Shown here: piece by piece, positions 18,467-28,183 of the stretch | Position numbering within the stretch: position 1 is the first letter of the stretch | How the letters are laid out: the number at the start of each line of letters is the position of its first letter | NCBI GenBank assembly: GCA_942493075.1 | Contig: OW818681.1 | Span: 6,448,001 to 6,512,000, forward strand | DNA: 64,000 bases | DNA from: JBBQYD01 sp942493075 | GTDB taxonomy: Bacteria; Verrucomicrobiota; Verrucomicrobiia; Limisphaerales; UBA8199 | Reading direction: 5' to 3' | Translations under genes and position numbers: made by a program | The notes under the pieces: model-generated | Database searches by the model: none | What the model was told of the DNA's origin: nothing | Seen by the model: the letters and a program-made list of their open reading frames with translations, nothing else

Positions 18467-21400
18467 TGACAGTCCTGAAATCTCGCGACCCGCTGCGCGT
18501 TTTGTGAGGAGGGGATGAAGGTCCTTCATGAGGGCAAGCTCGGCTTGGGTGCGCGCTTTCCAGCCGAGTTCCAGCGGAGCCATGAGGTCGCTCAGCTTCT
18601 CCCCATCGAAGATCATGCGATCAAGGATGCCGTCCACGAAAGCTTGCACGGCGGGGATTGCGAGACTGTGCCTGGTGGCGATGGCGGCGAGTTCGGCGGC
18701 GTCCTTCTCCGCCTTGAAACGGGTGAAGCCTTCGCGAATCGCAGCTTCGCTCAGGCCTTCGCCCTCTTTGAGCGTGGCGATGTAGGCAGCGATGTCTTCG
18801 CGGTCATTGATGAACTTGGCATCAGACTGAATGAGGCCGATGAGCTCTTCCCGCGTCATCTTGTGCTTGCCGGGCTTCTGCTGGGAGAAGCGGGCGATGA
18901 GGCCCATGATGTAATCGTAATCAATGACGGCAGAGGCAAAGAGGACGAACTCGAAATCCACCTGATCCACGGCTGTGCCGGGCTTGTCGCCGGTTTTGCC
19001 TTGCTGCGCTTTGAGGCGTTGGGCGGTTTCCAGATAGGCGCTGCGGAAGCCGAGCAGGTTCTCTTTCGGCAGGACCTGGTCGATTGTCTTTTTGTCTTCG
19101 GGGGTGAGATCGGTGTATTGGTCGAGCTGGGTTTTGAGGCGTTGAACTTCCTTAAAGTGATTGATGAAGGCGGCGCGGGCGTCATCCCCCTTGATATTGG
19201 GGACAGCCTCCGGGGCGCAGTCCAGGCCCTGGGACTTCATGAACTCACCGAGCTTTTGGACAGCCGTCTCAAGCTTCTTTATGACCACGGGTGCTTTGTC
19301 CACCAGCCAGATCTCGCGAACCTGCTCGGCGGTTTTTTGGCCAGAGAAGAGGGTGATGGCGGCATCCACGGCATCCTGCTGCTGACGGAAGTCCAGGATG
19401 TTGCCGTAGGGCTTGGTGGCGTTGAGAATGCGGTTGGTGCGGGAGAACGCCTGAATCAAGCCGTGGTGCTTGAGGTTTTTATCTACATAGAGCGTGTTCA
19501 GGTATTTGGAATCAAAGCCGGTGAGCAGCATGTCCACCACGATGGTGATATCGATCTTATGGTGCGAGACGTTGGGATTGGCTTTGCGAAGATCTTCGTT
19601 GGGCCATTGGTGGTCTTTGATGCGCTTCTGCACATTCTGATAGTAGAGATCGAAGTCGCCAATGGTGTGGTTAGTGCCGAACCGCAGGTTGTATTCCGCA
19701 ATGATCGCTTTGAGCGCGGCTTTTTTCTTCTCGGGCTCGACTTCGTTATCGGCCTTTTCCTGTTCAAGATCCGCCGCGAGCTGCTCGATGTCTTTCTTGC
19801 TCTCCGGAGTTTCAGCAAGCTGAGGCGGTGGAGAAAACACGCAGGCGATATTCAGCGGCTGGAAATCGGGGTCCTCGTGCTGCCTCGCGGCTTGCAGCGA
19901 TTTGAACAGTTCAAAATATTCAATGGCATCATTGATGGAGGCGGTGGCCATGAGGGCATTGAAACGGCGGCCGCCAGTGGCGGCATCGTGCTTGGTAAGG
20001 ATGGCTTCGATAATGGCCTGCTTGGTGTAGATGGCCCCTTCCTTTAGAGCGTTTTCATCTTCCGGCTTAAAGTAATCCACATGGAAGCGGAGGACGTTCC
20101 TGTCTTCAATGGCGTGAGTGATCGTGTAGGCGTGGAGTTCTTTCTGGAACAGGTCCAGCGTGGTTTTCATGGACGCCTGCTGGCCCTCTATCTTCTGCGC
20201 AGTAGCGTTCGCCTCAAAGATGGGTGTGCCAGTGAAGCCGAAGAGCTGGGCCTTGGGGAAGAACTCTTTAATGGCGGCATGATTGGCGCCGAACTGGGAG
20301 CGGTGGCACTCGTCGAAGATGAAGACGATGCGCTTATCACGCAAGGGTGCGAGCTGTTCTTTGTAGGTGGGCTGGTCGTTTTTCTTGCGCTGCTTGTTGC
20401 GCTTGCTGTCCTCATCCAGGGCGAGGCCAAGCTTCTGGATGGTGGTGACGATGACCTTATCGGCATAGTCTTCCGAGAGCAGGCGCTGAACGAGGGCGGC
20501 GGTGTTGGTGTTTTCCTCGACGCAGCCTTCCTGGAAACGGTTGAACTCTTCGCGGGTCTGGCGGTCAAGGTCCTTGCGATCGACGACGAAGACGCATTTC
20601 TCGATCTCCTTGCTATCCTTGAGGAGGGTGGAGGCTTTGAAGGAGGTGAGCGTCTTGCCGCTGCCGGTGGTGTGCCAGACGTAGCCGTTGCCGCAGTTCT
20701 GGCGGATCGTCTCGACGATGTGTTTGACGGCGTACACCTGATATGGGCGCATGATCATGAGCTTCTGCTCGCTAGCTATCAGCACCATGTAGCGGCTGAT
20801 CATGTGACCAAGGGGGCATTTGACGAGGAAGGTCTCGGCGAAAGAATCGAGATGGCTGATCTTCTTGTTGGACTCGTCCGCGAACTGGTAAATAGGGAGG
20901 AAACGCTCCTCGGCATTGAAGCTGAAATGGCGGCTGTTGTTATTGGCAAAATACCAGGTGTCGGTGCGGTTACTGACAATGAAGAGCTGCATGAAGCAGA
21001 GGAGCGTGCGGGTGTAGCCATTGCCCGGGTCGTTCTTGTAGGAAACGATCTGCTCCATGGCTCTGCGAGGGCTGATGCCCAAAGCTTTTAACTCGATCTG
21101 AACGCACGGCACGCCGTTGATGAGGAGGATGACGTCGTAACGGTGGTTGCTGTGGTCGGTATTGATCCGAAGCTGATTAATGACCTGGAAGGTGTTTTTG
21201 CACCAATCCGCAATGTTGACCAGGGTGAAGTTCAGGGGAGTGCCGTCATCCCGGGTGAAGCTGTTACGCTCCCGGAGGGTGCGGGCGGCGGTGAAAACAT
21301 CGGCAGTGATGATTCCGTCCAGGAGACGCTGGAACTCGCCATCTGTGAGGTGGACGCGATTGAGTTCCTCGAAGTTCTCGCGGAAGTTCTTTTCCAGTGA

Positions 21401-21493
21401 GGCCCTGTCGCGAATGTCCGGACGGTATTCGTATTTCAGGCCGCGCAGCTTTTCGACGAGCTGTTCTTCGAGTTGGCGTTCGAGTAAGGTCAT
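18452..21493 (-). CDS. hsdR: Type I restriction endonuclease subunit HsdR
   Basis: 1013 residues from ATG 21493 (MTLLERQLEEQLVEKLRGLK). An earlier ATG would add 28 residues that do not resemble the family, so I chose the later one. Catalyses ATP-dependent translocation and cleavage. The N-terminal nuclease domain has YDVILLINGVPCVQIELK (PD-(D/E)XK-like). The motor has Walker A HTTGSGKT, FDECHRSQFG (DEAD-type box) and GFTGTPIF. A large C-terminal domain follows. It is the first gene of the minus-strand island, followed by the DUF1016 gene. It appears intact, unlike hsdM. Confidence 0.95.
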   Translation of the reverse strand: MTLLERQLEEQLVEKLRGLKYEYRPDIRDRASLEKNFRENFEELNRVHLTDGEFQRLLDGIITADVFTAARTLRERNSFTRDDGTPLNFTLVNIADWCKNTFQVINQLRINTDHSNHRYDVILLINGVPCVQIELKALGISPRRAMEQIVSYKNDPGNGYTRTLLCFMQLFIVSNRTDTWYFANNNSRHFSFNAEERFLPIYQFADESNKKISHLDSFAETFLVKCPLGHMISRYMVLIASEQKLMIMRPYQVYAVKHIVETIRQNCGNGYVWHTTGSGKTLTSFKASTLLKDSKEIEKCVFVVDRKDLDRQTREEFNRFQEGCVEENTNTAALVQRLLSEDYADKVIVTTIQKLGLALDEDSKRNKQRKKNDQPTYKEQLAPLRDKRIVFIFDECHRSQFGANHAAIKEFFPKAQLFGFTGTPIFEANATAQKIEGQQASMKTTLDLFQKELHAYTITHAIEDRNVLRFHVDYFKPEDENALKEGAIYTKQAIIEAILTKHDAATGGRRFNALMATASINDAIEYFELFKSLQAARQHEDPDFQPLNIACVFSPPPQLAETPESKKDIEQLAADLEQEKADNEVEPEKKKAALKAIIAEYNLRFGTNHTIGDFDLYYQNVQKRIKDHQWPNEDLRKANPNVSHHKIDITIVVDMLLTGFDSKYLNTLYVDKNLKHHGLIQAFSRTNRILNATKPYGNILDFRQQQDAVDAAITLFSGQKTAEQVREIWLVDKAPVVIKKLETAVQKLGEFMKSQGLDCAPEAVPNIKGDDARAAFINHFKEVQRLKTQLDQYTDLTPEDKKTIDQVLPKENLLGFRSAYLETAQRLKAQQGKTGDKPGTAVDQVDFEFVLFASAVIDYDYIMGLIARFSQQKPGKHKMTREELIGLIQSDAKFINDREDIAAYIATLKEGEGLSEAAIREGFTRFKAEKDAAELAAIATRHSLAIPAVQAFVDGILDRMIFDGEKLSDLMAPLELGWKARTQAELALMKDLHPLLTKRAAGREISGLSAYES

Positions 21494-21653
21494 TAGATCA
21501 ATATGGAACCCGGTCGTTCGTTTTATGCCATGCAGGATCCTCGCTTGTGAGTGTATAAGCGGGTGGGCGGGAGACAAGGAATATGGTGTTACAAAGTGGG
21601 AGATTGTAAGGAGGAGCTGTGGGGCATGGGGCGAGCACCAGCGGAAGATGATT

Positions 21654-21719
21654 TTTCAGGAGGAAGTCCTGGCGCTCCTGGAAAAACACCGGATCGAACA
21701 TGATCCGAAGTATTTGTGG
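21654..21719 (+). pseudogene. RAYT C-terminal remnant, copy 2
   Basis: Encodes FQEEVLALLEKHRIEHDPKY then LW, matching copy 1 at 12482-12547. The preceding codons (EHQRKMI) are also RAYT-like. No catalytic domain is present. Confidence 0.6.
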
Positions 21720-21856
21720 ACAGTTCAGCCGTCCCTTCCGGGACAACCGAAGGGCACGGAAAGAGTTATTGGCCTATGAATAATGCCCCCTTGGCGCCCC
21801 TTCTTCATTCCCTTTGCATTTTCAGTGTTGCTCACCCACTTTTAATCACACCCGGA
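21720..21856 (+). repeat. REP-like element, copy 2
   Basis: Starts CAGTTCAGCC directly after the RAYT remnant, followed by palindrome GTCCC-TTCC-GGGAC at 21731-21744, and ends with GTGTTGCTCACCCACTT (21825-21841). The same blocks, in the same order and orientation, occur at 12548-12790. The surrounding space 21494-22034 contains no other gene. Confidence 0.7.
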
Positions 21857-22034
21857 GAAGACAGATGCCTAGACAGAATGAATAAGATGAACACGAAGGG
21901 GACAAGACAAAACCCTCTTAAGGGGGAAGTTCTGAATAGAATCTGTCAGTTGCAGAGGATCTTCAACTCTCTTGCGGGGAGTTTTTAAGTTTACTTAATT
22001 AAATACCTGTTTTAGGCTGCCGGGAAATCGGCCT

Positions 22035-23219
22035 ATGCTTGGTATTAACATACCCGCGTTACCAGCTAGCCTGCGCCGGACTAATGAGCGCACGGTTATC
22101 TCCCTTTTATTCCGCATGGAGCGAGCTTCCCGCGCCGATCTCGCAAAAGCAGCCGGCATCAGCCAGCCCACCGCCGGCAAGATCATCGCCGACATGCTCA
22201 CTTCCGGAATTCTGGAGGAGGTTGAATCCAAAGTTCCAGAAGCCTCCAGCAATCGACTCGGGCGTCCCGGTCAATTGTTGCAGCTCAACTCGCATCGGCG
22301 TCGTTTCCTGGCTGTTGAACTTGGAGTGACGGAGACACGACTCGCTTCGTTGCCAGTGGCAGTGCGAGATGTTGATGAATGGACTTGTTCATTCCGAACG
22401 CCTCGCACCGCAGAGGCGTGGTCAGCGGCATTGGCCAAAGCAGGGACGAGTCTTGCGACAAAAGATCTATGGGGCGTCATCGTTAGTGTGCCGGGGATTG
22501 TGGATCAAAGTGCCGAGCGGGTGTTGTTCTCACCGAACCTGCACTGGCTGGAGCGAACTGATCTGCCAGGACTCGCAGGCCGCGCGTTGAAACTCCCTGT
22601 GGTGCTCGTGCAGGAAATCCGTGCTCTGGCCTGGGGGCACATGCTGGCCAGTCCGGGTGTTGAGGATTTCCTGCTGGTCGATTTCGGGCCCGGCGTGGGT
22701 GGGGCGATTGTGGTGGGGGGCAAACTCTACGAGAACCCTTTAGCGCTGAGCGGTGAAGTAGGGCACACGCCCGTGCGCGGCAACACGCGCCAGTGCGGTT
22801 GTGGAGGTCGCGGTTGCCTGGAGACGCTTGCATCGCAAAAGGGGCTGCTGCAAAGTTTCAAGGAATCCAAGCCCAAGGCAGGTGGAAGCTGGCCTGAACT
22901 GATGGCTCATGTGCGGAAGCACGGATTAGAACCGTGGCTGAAACCGGCCCTGGAGGCGAGCGCGGCGGTCATCGCGGGGGCGCTTAACGTGCTCGGCATC
23001 CGGCGGGCGGTTATCACGGGCAGTTTGGCGGAGATGCCAGAGGAGATCGGCAGTTTTTTAGCGGAACAAATCAGGAATGGCGCCCTGTGGGGGCGCTTCG
23101 GTGAAGTAGAGGCAACCACCGCGCCCCATCGTAGGGCTGCGGGATTGGTGGCAGCCGGGATAGATCGTCTGCTGCTGCCCGAGAAAGAACCAACAAGCAA
23201 CTGGAAGGCGAAACCATGA
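22035..23219 (+). CDS. ROK-family transcriptional regulator
   Basis: 394 residues. N-terminal winged helix (about 20-75; RASRADLAKAAGISQPTAGK is the recognition-helix part) followed by a ROK sugar-kinase-like fold. Zinc and effector motifs GEVGHTPV and CGCGGRGCLETLAS are present. The position normally holding the catalytic Asp of ROK kinases (NDA) reads QEIRALA, so it is probably a non-enzymatic sugar-sensing repressor. It overlaps araB by 4 bp, and probably controls this operon. Upstream is an AT-rich stretch (TTACTTAATTAAATACC near 21994-22010) that could hold its operator, but this is unverified. Confidence 0.85.
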   Translation: MLGINIPALPASLRRTNERTVISLLFRMERASRADLAKAAGISQPTAGKIIADMLTSGILEEVESKVPEASSNRLGRPGQLLQLNSHRRRFLAVELGVTETRLASLPVAVRDVDEWTCSFRTPRTAEAWSAALAKAGTSLATKDLWGVIVSVPGIVDQSAERVLFSPNLHWLERTDLPGLAGRALKLPVVLVQEIRALAWGHMLASPGVEDFLLVDFGPGVGGAIVVGGKLYENPLALSGEVGHTPVRGNTRQCGCGGRGCLETLASQKGLLQSFKESKPKAGGSWPELMAHVRKHGLEPWLKPALEASAAVIAGALNVLGIRRAVITGSLAEMPEEIGSFLAEQIRNGALWGRFGEVEATTAPHRRAAGLVAAGIDRLLLPEKEPTSNWKAKP

Positions 23220-24901
23220 GCAAGTACTCAATCGGACTGGATTACGGAACCAACTCGGTCCGTGCATTGATAGTGGATGTGAAGAACGGGCGCGAAATAG
23301 CTGCCGCGACTTGGAACTACGCGCACGGCACACAGGGGGTTATTCTTTCACGGGACCCAAACCTGGCGCGTCAGCATCCGCAGGATTACATCGATGGCGC
23401 GGAGATCACGATACGCAAAGCGTTGAGCGAAGCGCGAAAACAGGTCAAAGGTTTTTCTCCCGCTCAAATCATCGGGATCGGTGTGGATACGACCGGGAGC
23501 ACACCCCTGCCGGTGGACGAGCGGGGTGAACCGCTGGCTTTCCAGAAGAAATTCGCCAAGAACCCCGCTGCAATGGCCTGGCTCTGGAAAGACCATACCA
23601 GCATTGCCGAGGCGGTTGAGATCACGCAACTGGCAAGAAAGGAGCGTCCGCAATACCTGGCCAAATGTGGTGGCACCTACTCCAGCGAATGGTTCTTTGC
23701 AAAGATACTGCATTGTCTGCGGACCAGCCCGGAAGTCTTCAACGCGGCCCAGACCTGGGTTGAACTGGCCGATTACGTTCCAGCCGCACTCACCGGCACG
23801 CAGGCGCCGGATAAGATGACGGCAGGTATTTGCGCCGCCGGCCATAAAGCGATGTATCACGAAAGTTGGGATGGATACCCGGACGCTGAGTTTCTCGGAA
23901 AACTTGATCCCAAGCTGGGTGAATTGCGGAGCCGGTTGTGTTCGCGTGCCGCTGCGGTGGACCGTGCGGCGGGCAAACTGACTCCTCAATGGGCGAAGCG
24001 GACAGGTCTGCCGGAAGGCATCCCAGTGGCTGTGGGCGCTTTTGATGCGCATCTCGGTGGTGTGGGATCGGGGATTGCCCCTGGAACGTTGGTGAAGATC
24101 ATCGGCACAAGCACCTGCGACATGATGGTGGTACCTTTGGATGGAAAACTGGCGGATGTGCCGGGCCTTTGCGGCATTGTGCCGGGCAGTATTTTACCAG
24201 GCTACTATGGTTTGGAAGCTGGCCAATCGGCAGTGGGCGACATTTTTAACTGGTTCGTGAATTACCTGCAACCGCTCGGAAAGAAAGTCGGGACTCATGA
24301 AGCGCTCAGCCTGGAGGCGGCCAAACTCGCTCCCGGTGAATCGGGTTTGCTGGCGCTGGATTGGAACAATGGCAACCGCACGGTGTTGGTCGATCAACGT
24401 CTGACAGGGCTGTTGTTGGGCCAAACCCTCTATACGACTCCGGCGGAAATATACCGGGCATTAGTTGAAGCAACGGCTTTCGGAGCGCTGACCATCATCA
24501 ATCGCTTCGAGGAATACGGTGTGAAAGTCGAGCAGGTGGTTAATTGCGGCGGCATCGCGGAGAAGAACCCGCTTGTGATGCAGATATACGCGGATGTCAC
24601 GGGGCGTCCGATCAAGATCTCGCGTTCGGGGCAGACCTGCGCGCTCGGCTCAGCCATTGCCGGAGCGGTGGTGGCGGGGAGGAAGGCAGGCGGCTACGAT
24701 GATTTTCCGTCAGCCCAAAAGGCGATGACCGGGCTGAAGCCCAAGGTATTCAAGCCGAATCCCAAGGCGCACGAGGTTTACAAGAAGCTCTATGTCCAGT
24801 ATCGCAAGCTGCACGATGCCTTCGGCACACCCGAAGGTGATGGCAAGCTATATGGTGTCATGAAGGCGTTGTTGGAAATCCGTCAAGCCGCACGGCAATA
24901 A
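23216..24901 (+). CDS. araB: Ribulokinase (FGGY family)
   Basis: Phosphorylates L-ribulose to L-ribulose-5-phosphate in the cytoplasm. 561 residues, the usual AraB length. N-terminal FGGY motifs GLDYGTNSVRALIVD and GIGVDTTGSTPLPVD (the DTTGSTP segment is typical of ribulokinases), then KDHTS and YSSEWFFAKILH, which also fit ribulokinase rather than xylulokinase. The C-terminal ATP-binding domain contains GTSTCDMMV and NCGGIAEKNPLVMQIYADV. Start ATG overlaps the stop of the ROK gene (ATGA), so expression is coupled. No arabinose isomerase (araA) lies in the window. Confidence 0.93.
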   Translation: MSKYSIGLDYGTNSVRALIVDVKNGREIAAATWNYAHGTQGVILSRDPNLARQHPQDYIDGAEITIRKALSEARKQVKGFSPAQIIGIGVDTTGSTPLPVDERGEPLAFQKKFAKNPAAMAWLWKDHTSIAEAVEITQLARKERPQYLAKCGGTYSSEWFFAKILHCLRTSPEVFNAAQTWVELADYVPAALTGTQAPDKMTAGICAAGHKAMYHESWDGYPDAEFLGKLDPKLGELRSRLCSRAAAVDRAAGKLTPQWAKRTGLPEGIPVAVGAFDAHLGGVGSGIAPGTLVKIIGTSTCDMMVVPLDGKLADVPGLCGIVPGSILPGYYGLEAGQSAVGDIFNWFVNYLQPLGKKVGTHEALSLEAAKLAPGESGLLALDWNNGNRTVLVDQRLTGLLLGQTLYTTPAEIYRALVEATAFGALTIINRFEEYGVKVEQVVNCGGIAEKNPLVMQIYADVTGRPIKISRSGQTCALGSAIAGAVVAGRKAGGYDDFPSAQKAMTGLKPKVFKPNPKAHEVYKKLYVQYRKLHDAFGTPEGDGKLYGVMKALLEIRQAARQ

Positions 24902-24905
24902 ACCT

Positions 24906-25610
24906 ATGGTCTCGCAACTCAAAGAAGCGGTTTGTGAAGCCAACCTGGCATTGGTCCGGGAAGGGCTCGTCATTCAGACATGGGGCAACGTGAGCGGGGT
25001 GGACCGTGAACGAGGGGTGATGGTGATCAAGCCTTCCGGTGTGCCCTATGACCGGATGAGGCCCGAACACATGGTCGTAGTGTCCCTGTCCACAGGGGAA
25101 GCAGCTTCGGGGCAGTTAAAGCCGAGTTCGGACACACCGACGCACCTGGTATTATATCGGGCTTTTAAGTCGATTGGCGGGGTGGTGCATACCCATAGTC
25201 TGCAGGCCACTTCGTGGGCACAAACCTGCCAGAATGTGCCTGCTCTTGGCACCACGCACGCTGATTACTTCTACGGGCCGATTCCATGCACCCGGCAGCT
25301 TACTCCCGAGGAGATCGAAGGCGATTACGAGGCGCGTACTGGCGATGTGATCGTGGAAACCTTTGCCGGGCGAGATCCGTTGGAGTGTCCTGCGGTGCTG
25401 GTTGCGAGTCATGGGCCGTTTGCGTGGGGCAAAACAGCGGCGGATGCCGTTCATAACGCGATTGTCCTGGAGAATGTTATCCGCATGGCGCGAGAAACTT
25501 TAGCAGTTTTTCCTTCCGCAAAGCCGATGCAAAAGGTATTGCTCGATAAGCATTTTTTCCGGAAGCACGGGCCGGGTGCCTATTACGGCCAGGCGGTGCC
25601 GGAAAAGTGA
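24906..25610 (+). CDS. araD: L-ribulose-5-phosphate 4-epimerase (class II aldolase family)
   Basis: Converts L-ribulose-5-phosphate to D-xylulose-5-phosphate, the next step after AraB. 234 residues, matching AraD. Motifs: WGNVSG near the N-terminus, KPSGVPYD, SSDTPTHLVLYRAF, and GGVVHTHS with the two zinc-binding histidines (near residues 95-97), then VLVASHGPFAWG with the third zinc ligand. Starts 4 bp after araB, strongly implying one transcript. It is intact and shows no unusual feature. Confidence 0.93.
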   Translation: MVSQLKEAVCEANLALVREGLVIQTWGNVSGVDRERGVMVIKPSGVPYDRMRPEHMVVVSLSTGEAASGQLKPSSDTPTHLVLYRAFKSIGGVVHTHSLQATSWAQTCQNVPALGTTHADYFYGPIPCTRQLTPEEIEGDYEARTGDVIVETFAGRDPLECPAVLVASHGPFAWGKTAADAVHNAIVLENVIRMARETLAVFPSAKPMQKVLLDKHFFRKHGPGAYYGQAVPEK

Positions 25611-25655
25611 AAGTCAGACTTGGGAGAAACGAGAAACGAACAACAGAACAGATCT

Positions 25656-26801
25656 ATGCAAGCAACAAACTATTGGAAAAGCCTGGTGCCGGTACTGGCT
25701 GGAGCGGTGCTCCTGGCCGGGTGCTCGAGCTTCAAGCCGGCCTCGCCGGATAACGTCACAACTCAGACTTTCGGCAAGCTGCCGGATGGGCGGGATGTGC
25801 ACCTGTTCACGCTTCGCAATAGCAAGGGTACCGAAGCGCGCATCATGAACTATGGCGGCATCATCGTCTCGCTGAAGGTGGCTGATCGCAACGGCAAGTT
25901 AGGTGATGTGGTGCTTGGCTATGACAAACTGGATGGGTACCTCAAGGAAACTCCTTATTTTGGGGCGATGATCGGTCGTTATGGCAATCGTATCGCCAAG
26001 GGCAAGTTCACGCTGAACGGCAAGGACTACACATTGGCAGTCAATAACGGTCCGAACGCCCTGCACGGCGGCATCAAGGGTTTTGACAAGGTGCTGTGGT
26101 ACCCGACCATCATGACCCGCGTCGATGGCCCGTCTCTGAAGCTGCAATACACCAGTGTGGATGGCGAGGAAGGCTATCCTGGCAACCTCAACGTGACCGC
26201 GATTTACACCCTCACCGAGGATAATGCCATCAAACTGGAATACACCGCCACGACCGACAAAGACACTGTGGTGAACCTCACCCAGCATTCCTACTTCAAC
26301 CTGGCAGGCAAGGGCGACATCCTCGGCCATGAAGTCATGATGCCTGCCGATCGTTTCACCCCCGTGGATGAGACGCTCATTCCCACCGGCGAGTTGAAGC
26401 CTGTTGAAGGCACGCCGTTCGATTTCCGTAAACCGACCACCATTGGCGCACGAATTGAACAGGCGGATGAACAACTCAAGTTCGGCAAGGGTTACGACCA
26501 TAATTGGGTGTTCTCCAAAGCCACTGGCCAGTTCACAACGTTGGCTGTGGTTACGGAACCGACCACCGGACGCATGCTCGAAGTGCTCTCCACCGAGCCT
26601 GGTTTGCAGTTCTATTCGGGCAACTTCCTCGATGGCAAGCTCGTGGGTAAGAACGACTGGGCTTACCAGTTCCGCCACGGGTTCTGCATGGAACCCCAGC
26701 ACTTCCCGGATTCACCGAACCAGCCGAATTTCCCGACCGTGGTGCTGAAACCCGGCCAGGTTTACAAGAATACAATCATGTTCCGTTTCTCGGCCAAGTA
26801 A
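25656..26801 (+). CDS. galM: Aldose 1-epimerase, lipoprotein
   Basis: Interconverts alpha and beta sugar anomers. ATG 25656 was chosen because the product then starts with a lipoprotein signal (VLAGAVLLAGC). 381 residues, slightly longer than typical GalM because of the leader. Conserved motifs: FGAMIGRYGNRIAKGKF, NGPNALHGG, HSYFNLAG (catalytic His region), GYDHNWVF and EPQHFPDSPNQPNFP (catalytic Glu region). Being membrane-anchored, it presumably acts in the periplasm on sugars being taken up. It is last of the ara genes, with a good terminator just downstream. Confidence 0.92.
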   Translation: MQATNYWKSLVPVLAGAVLLAGCSSFKPASPDNVTTQTFGKLPDGRDVHLFTLRNSKGTEARIMNYGGIIVSLKVADRNGKLGDVVLGYDKLDGYLKETPYFGAMIGRYGNRIAKGKFTLNGKDYTLAVNNGPNALHGGIKGFDKVLWYPTIMTRVDGPSLKLQYTSVDGEEGYPGNLNVTAIYTLTEDNAIKLEYTATTDKDTVVNLTQHSYFNLAGKGDILGHEVMMPADRFTPVDETLIPTGELKPVEGTPFDFRKPTTIGARIEQADEQLKFGKGYDHNWVFSKATGQFTTLAVVTEPTTGRMLEVLSTEPGLQFYSGNFLDGKLVGKNDWAYQFRHGFCMEPQHFPDSPNQPNFPTVVLKPGQVYKNTIMFRFSAK

Positions 26802-26818
26802 GAGCAGACTCTTTCACG

Positions 26819-26848
26819 CCCCGGTTGCACCCGCAGCCGGGGCTTTTT
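26819..26848 (+). terminator. Rho-independent terminator after galM
   Basis: Ten-base-pair stem (CCCCGGTTGC with GCAGCCGGGG, one G-T pair), ACCC loop, followed by CTTTTTGTT. It closes the ara operon. Confidence 0.88.
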
Positions 26849-26912
26849 GTTGTCAGCCCGAAGCAGATTTCCCTTCCCCGTCTCGCTCCAATTGCCAATT
26901 ATAGAGCAGCCC

Positions 26913-27932
26913 ATGAATATACTGAACCGAATCGTTGTAGCCGGATTCTTAATGGCGTGTGCTGTTTCAGCAGTGGCCCAGTCTCACCTGGTTTTCCAAG
27001 GGAAAGCCGGCCCGGGGAAGGGGAAACACGTGGTGCTCATAGCAGGTGACGAGGAGTATCGGTCCGAGGAAGCGATGCCGATGCTCGGGCGGTTGCTCGC
27101 TGAACGGCATGGATTCACATGCTCGGTTTTGTTTTCCATCAATCCAACGGATGGCACCATCAACCCTGACATAGCCACCAATATCCCGGGCATGGCAATG
27201 CTCCAAACCGCCGATGTTTGTGTCCTGGCGATCCGTTTTCGCGAGCTGCCGGATGCGCAGATGAAGTATTTCGCGGAGTACCTGGATTCAGGCAAGCCGA
27301 TCATCGCGCTGCGGACCAGCACACACGGCTTTGCCTACGAGCGCAACAAGCAGAGCAAGTATGCGCGGTTCGATTGGCGCAGCAAGGAATGGCCAGGTGG
27401 ATTTGGACAGCAAGTGCTAGGTGAAACCTGGATGAGTCACCATGGCGTTCATGGGAAAGAAAGCACGCGTGGAGTCCTCAACACAAACCTGACCAATCAC
27501 CCTGTCCTGCGCGGGGTCGCTGACATTTGGGGGCCAACGGATGTCTATGGGATTGTCCATCTACCTGCTGATGCGCAGGTATTGGTTTGGGGCCAGGTCC
27601 TTGCGGGAATGCAACCGATCGATCCCCCTGTGGAATCCAAGAACCGGCCGATGATGCCGTTGATCTGGACCCGGGAGTATCGGGGCAGCTCGGGTAAAAC
27701 CAACCAGGTGCTGACCAGCACGATTGGTGCAGCGGTTGACCTGGAGAACGAAGGACTGCGCCGGTTGTTAGTGAACGGAGTCTATTGGGCCGCCGGGCTG
27801 AAGAAGCAGATACCCGCTCAAGCTGACGTATCCTACGCGGCTCCGTATAAACCTTCCTGGTTCGGGTTCGGAAAACATCAACCAGGCCTTAGGCCGAGTG
27901 ATTTTGCGAAAACGGAGGGCGAAGCAAAGTAG
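26913..27932 (+). CDS. Secreted ThuA-like domain protein
   Basis: 339 residues from ATG 26913, chosen to give a signal peptide (VVAGFLMACAVSAVAQS). The body is a ThuA/type 1 glutamine amidotransferase-like fold: HVVLIAGDEEYRSEEAMP, DVCVLAIRFRELPDAQMKYF, GKPIIALRTSTHGFAY, then TNHPVLRGV, all typical of the ThuA-like family used for sugar-related enzymes and binding proteins. No obvious catalytic Cys triad is seen, as usual for the family. Follows the ara-operon terminator but may be functionally related to sugar use. Confidence 0.8.
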   Translation: MNILNRIVVAGFLMACAVSAVAQSHLVFQGKAGPGKGKHVVLIAGDEEYRSEEAMPMLGRLLAERHGFTCSVLFSINPTDGTINPDIATNIPGMAMLQTADVCVLAIRFRELPDAQMKYFAEYLDSGKPIIALRTSTHGFAYERNKQSKYARFDWRSKEWPGGFGQQVLGETWMSHHGVHGKESTRGVLNTNLTNHPVLRGVADIWGPTDVYGIVHLPADAQVLVWGQVLAGMQPIDPPVESKNRPMMPLIWTREYRGSSGKTNQVLTSTIGAAVDLENEGLRRLLVNGVYWAAGLKKQIPAQADVSYAAPYKPSWFGFGKHQPGLRPSDFAKTEGEAK

Positions 27933-28183
27933 AAGAGTTTTAGTCTCTGAAGAGGCCTGGGCGCATGGGGTGCTCCTCCTTGCAAAGGCCCGGAGGGGCT
28001 CCAGGGGTTGGAGGAAGGAGTCCATCCGGTTTGATTCAATACTTCCAAAAGCCCAGGCCGCTTCAAAAACCGTTCTCGCTCTAGCCGCTGATGAACAACG
28101 GCACCAGCACAGGACAAGGGGGAGAAGAATCTGTCCGCGTGATGGTGCCGTGTCTTGCTCATGACTCTCAACCTCGAGCAAAG

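Noticed and set aside
18515..20047. Long open frame of 510 codons antisense to hsdR
   Set aside because: Lies opposite a well-supported hsdR frame; its product has no recognisable domain and composition is typical of an antisense shadow.
21180..21779. Frame of 199 codons including the second RAYT remnant
   Set aside because: Most of it is antisense to hsdR; only the last part resembles RAYT and is annotated as a remnant.
27933..28183. Possible small ORFs between the ThuA and EF-hand genes
   Set aside because: Short, unsupported by motif, start signal or conservation that I can recognise.
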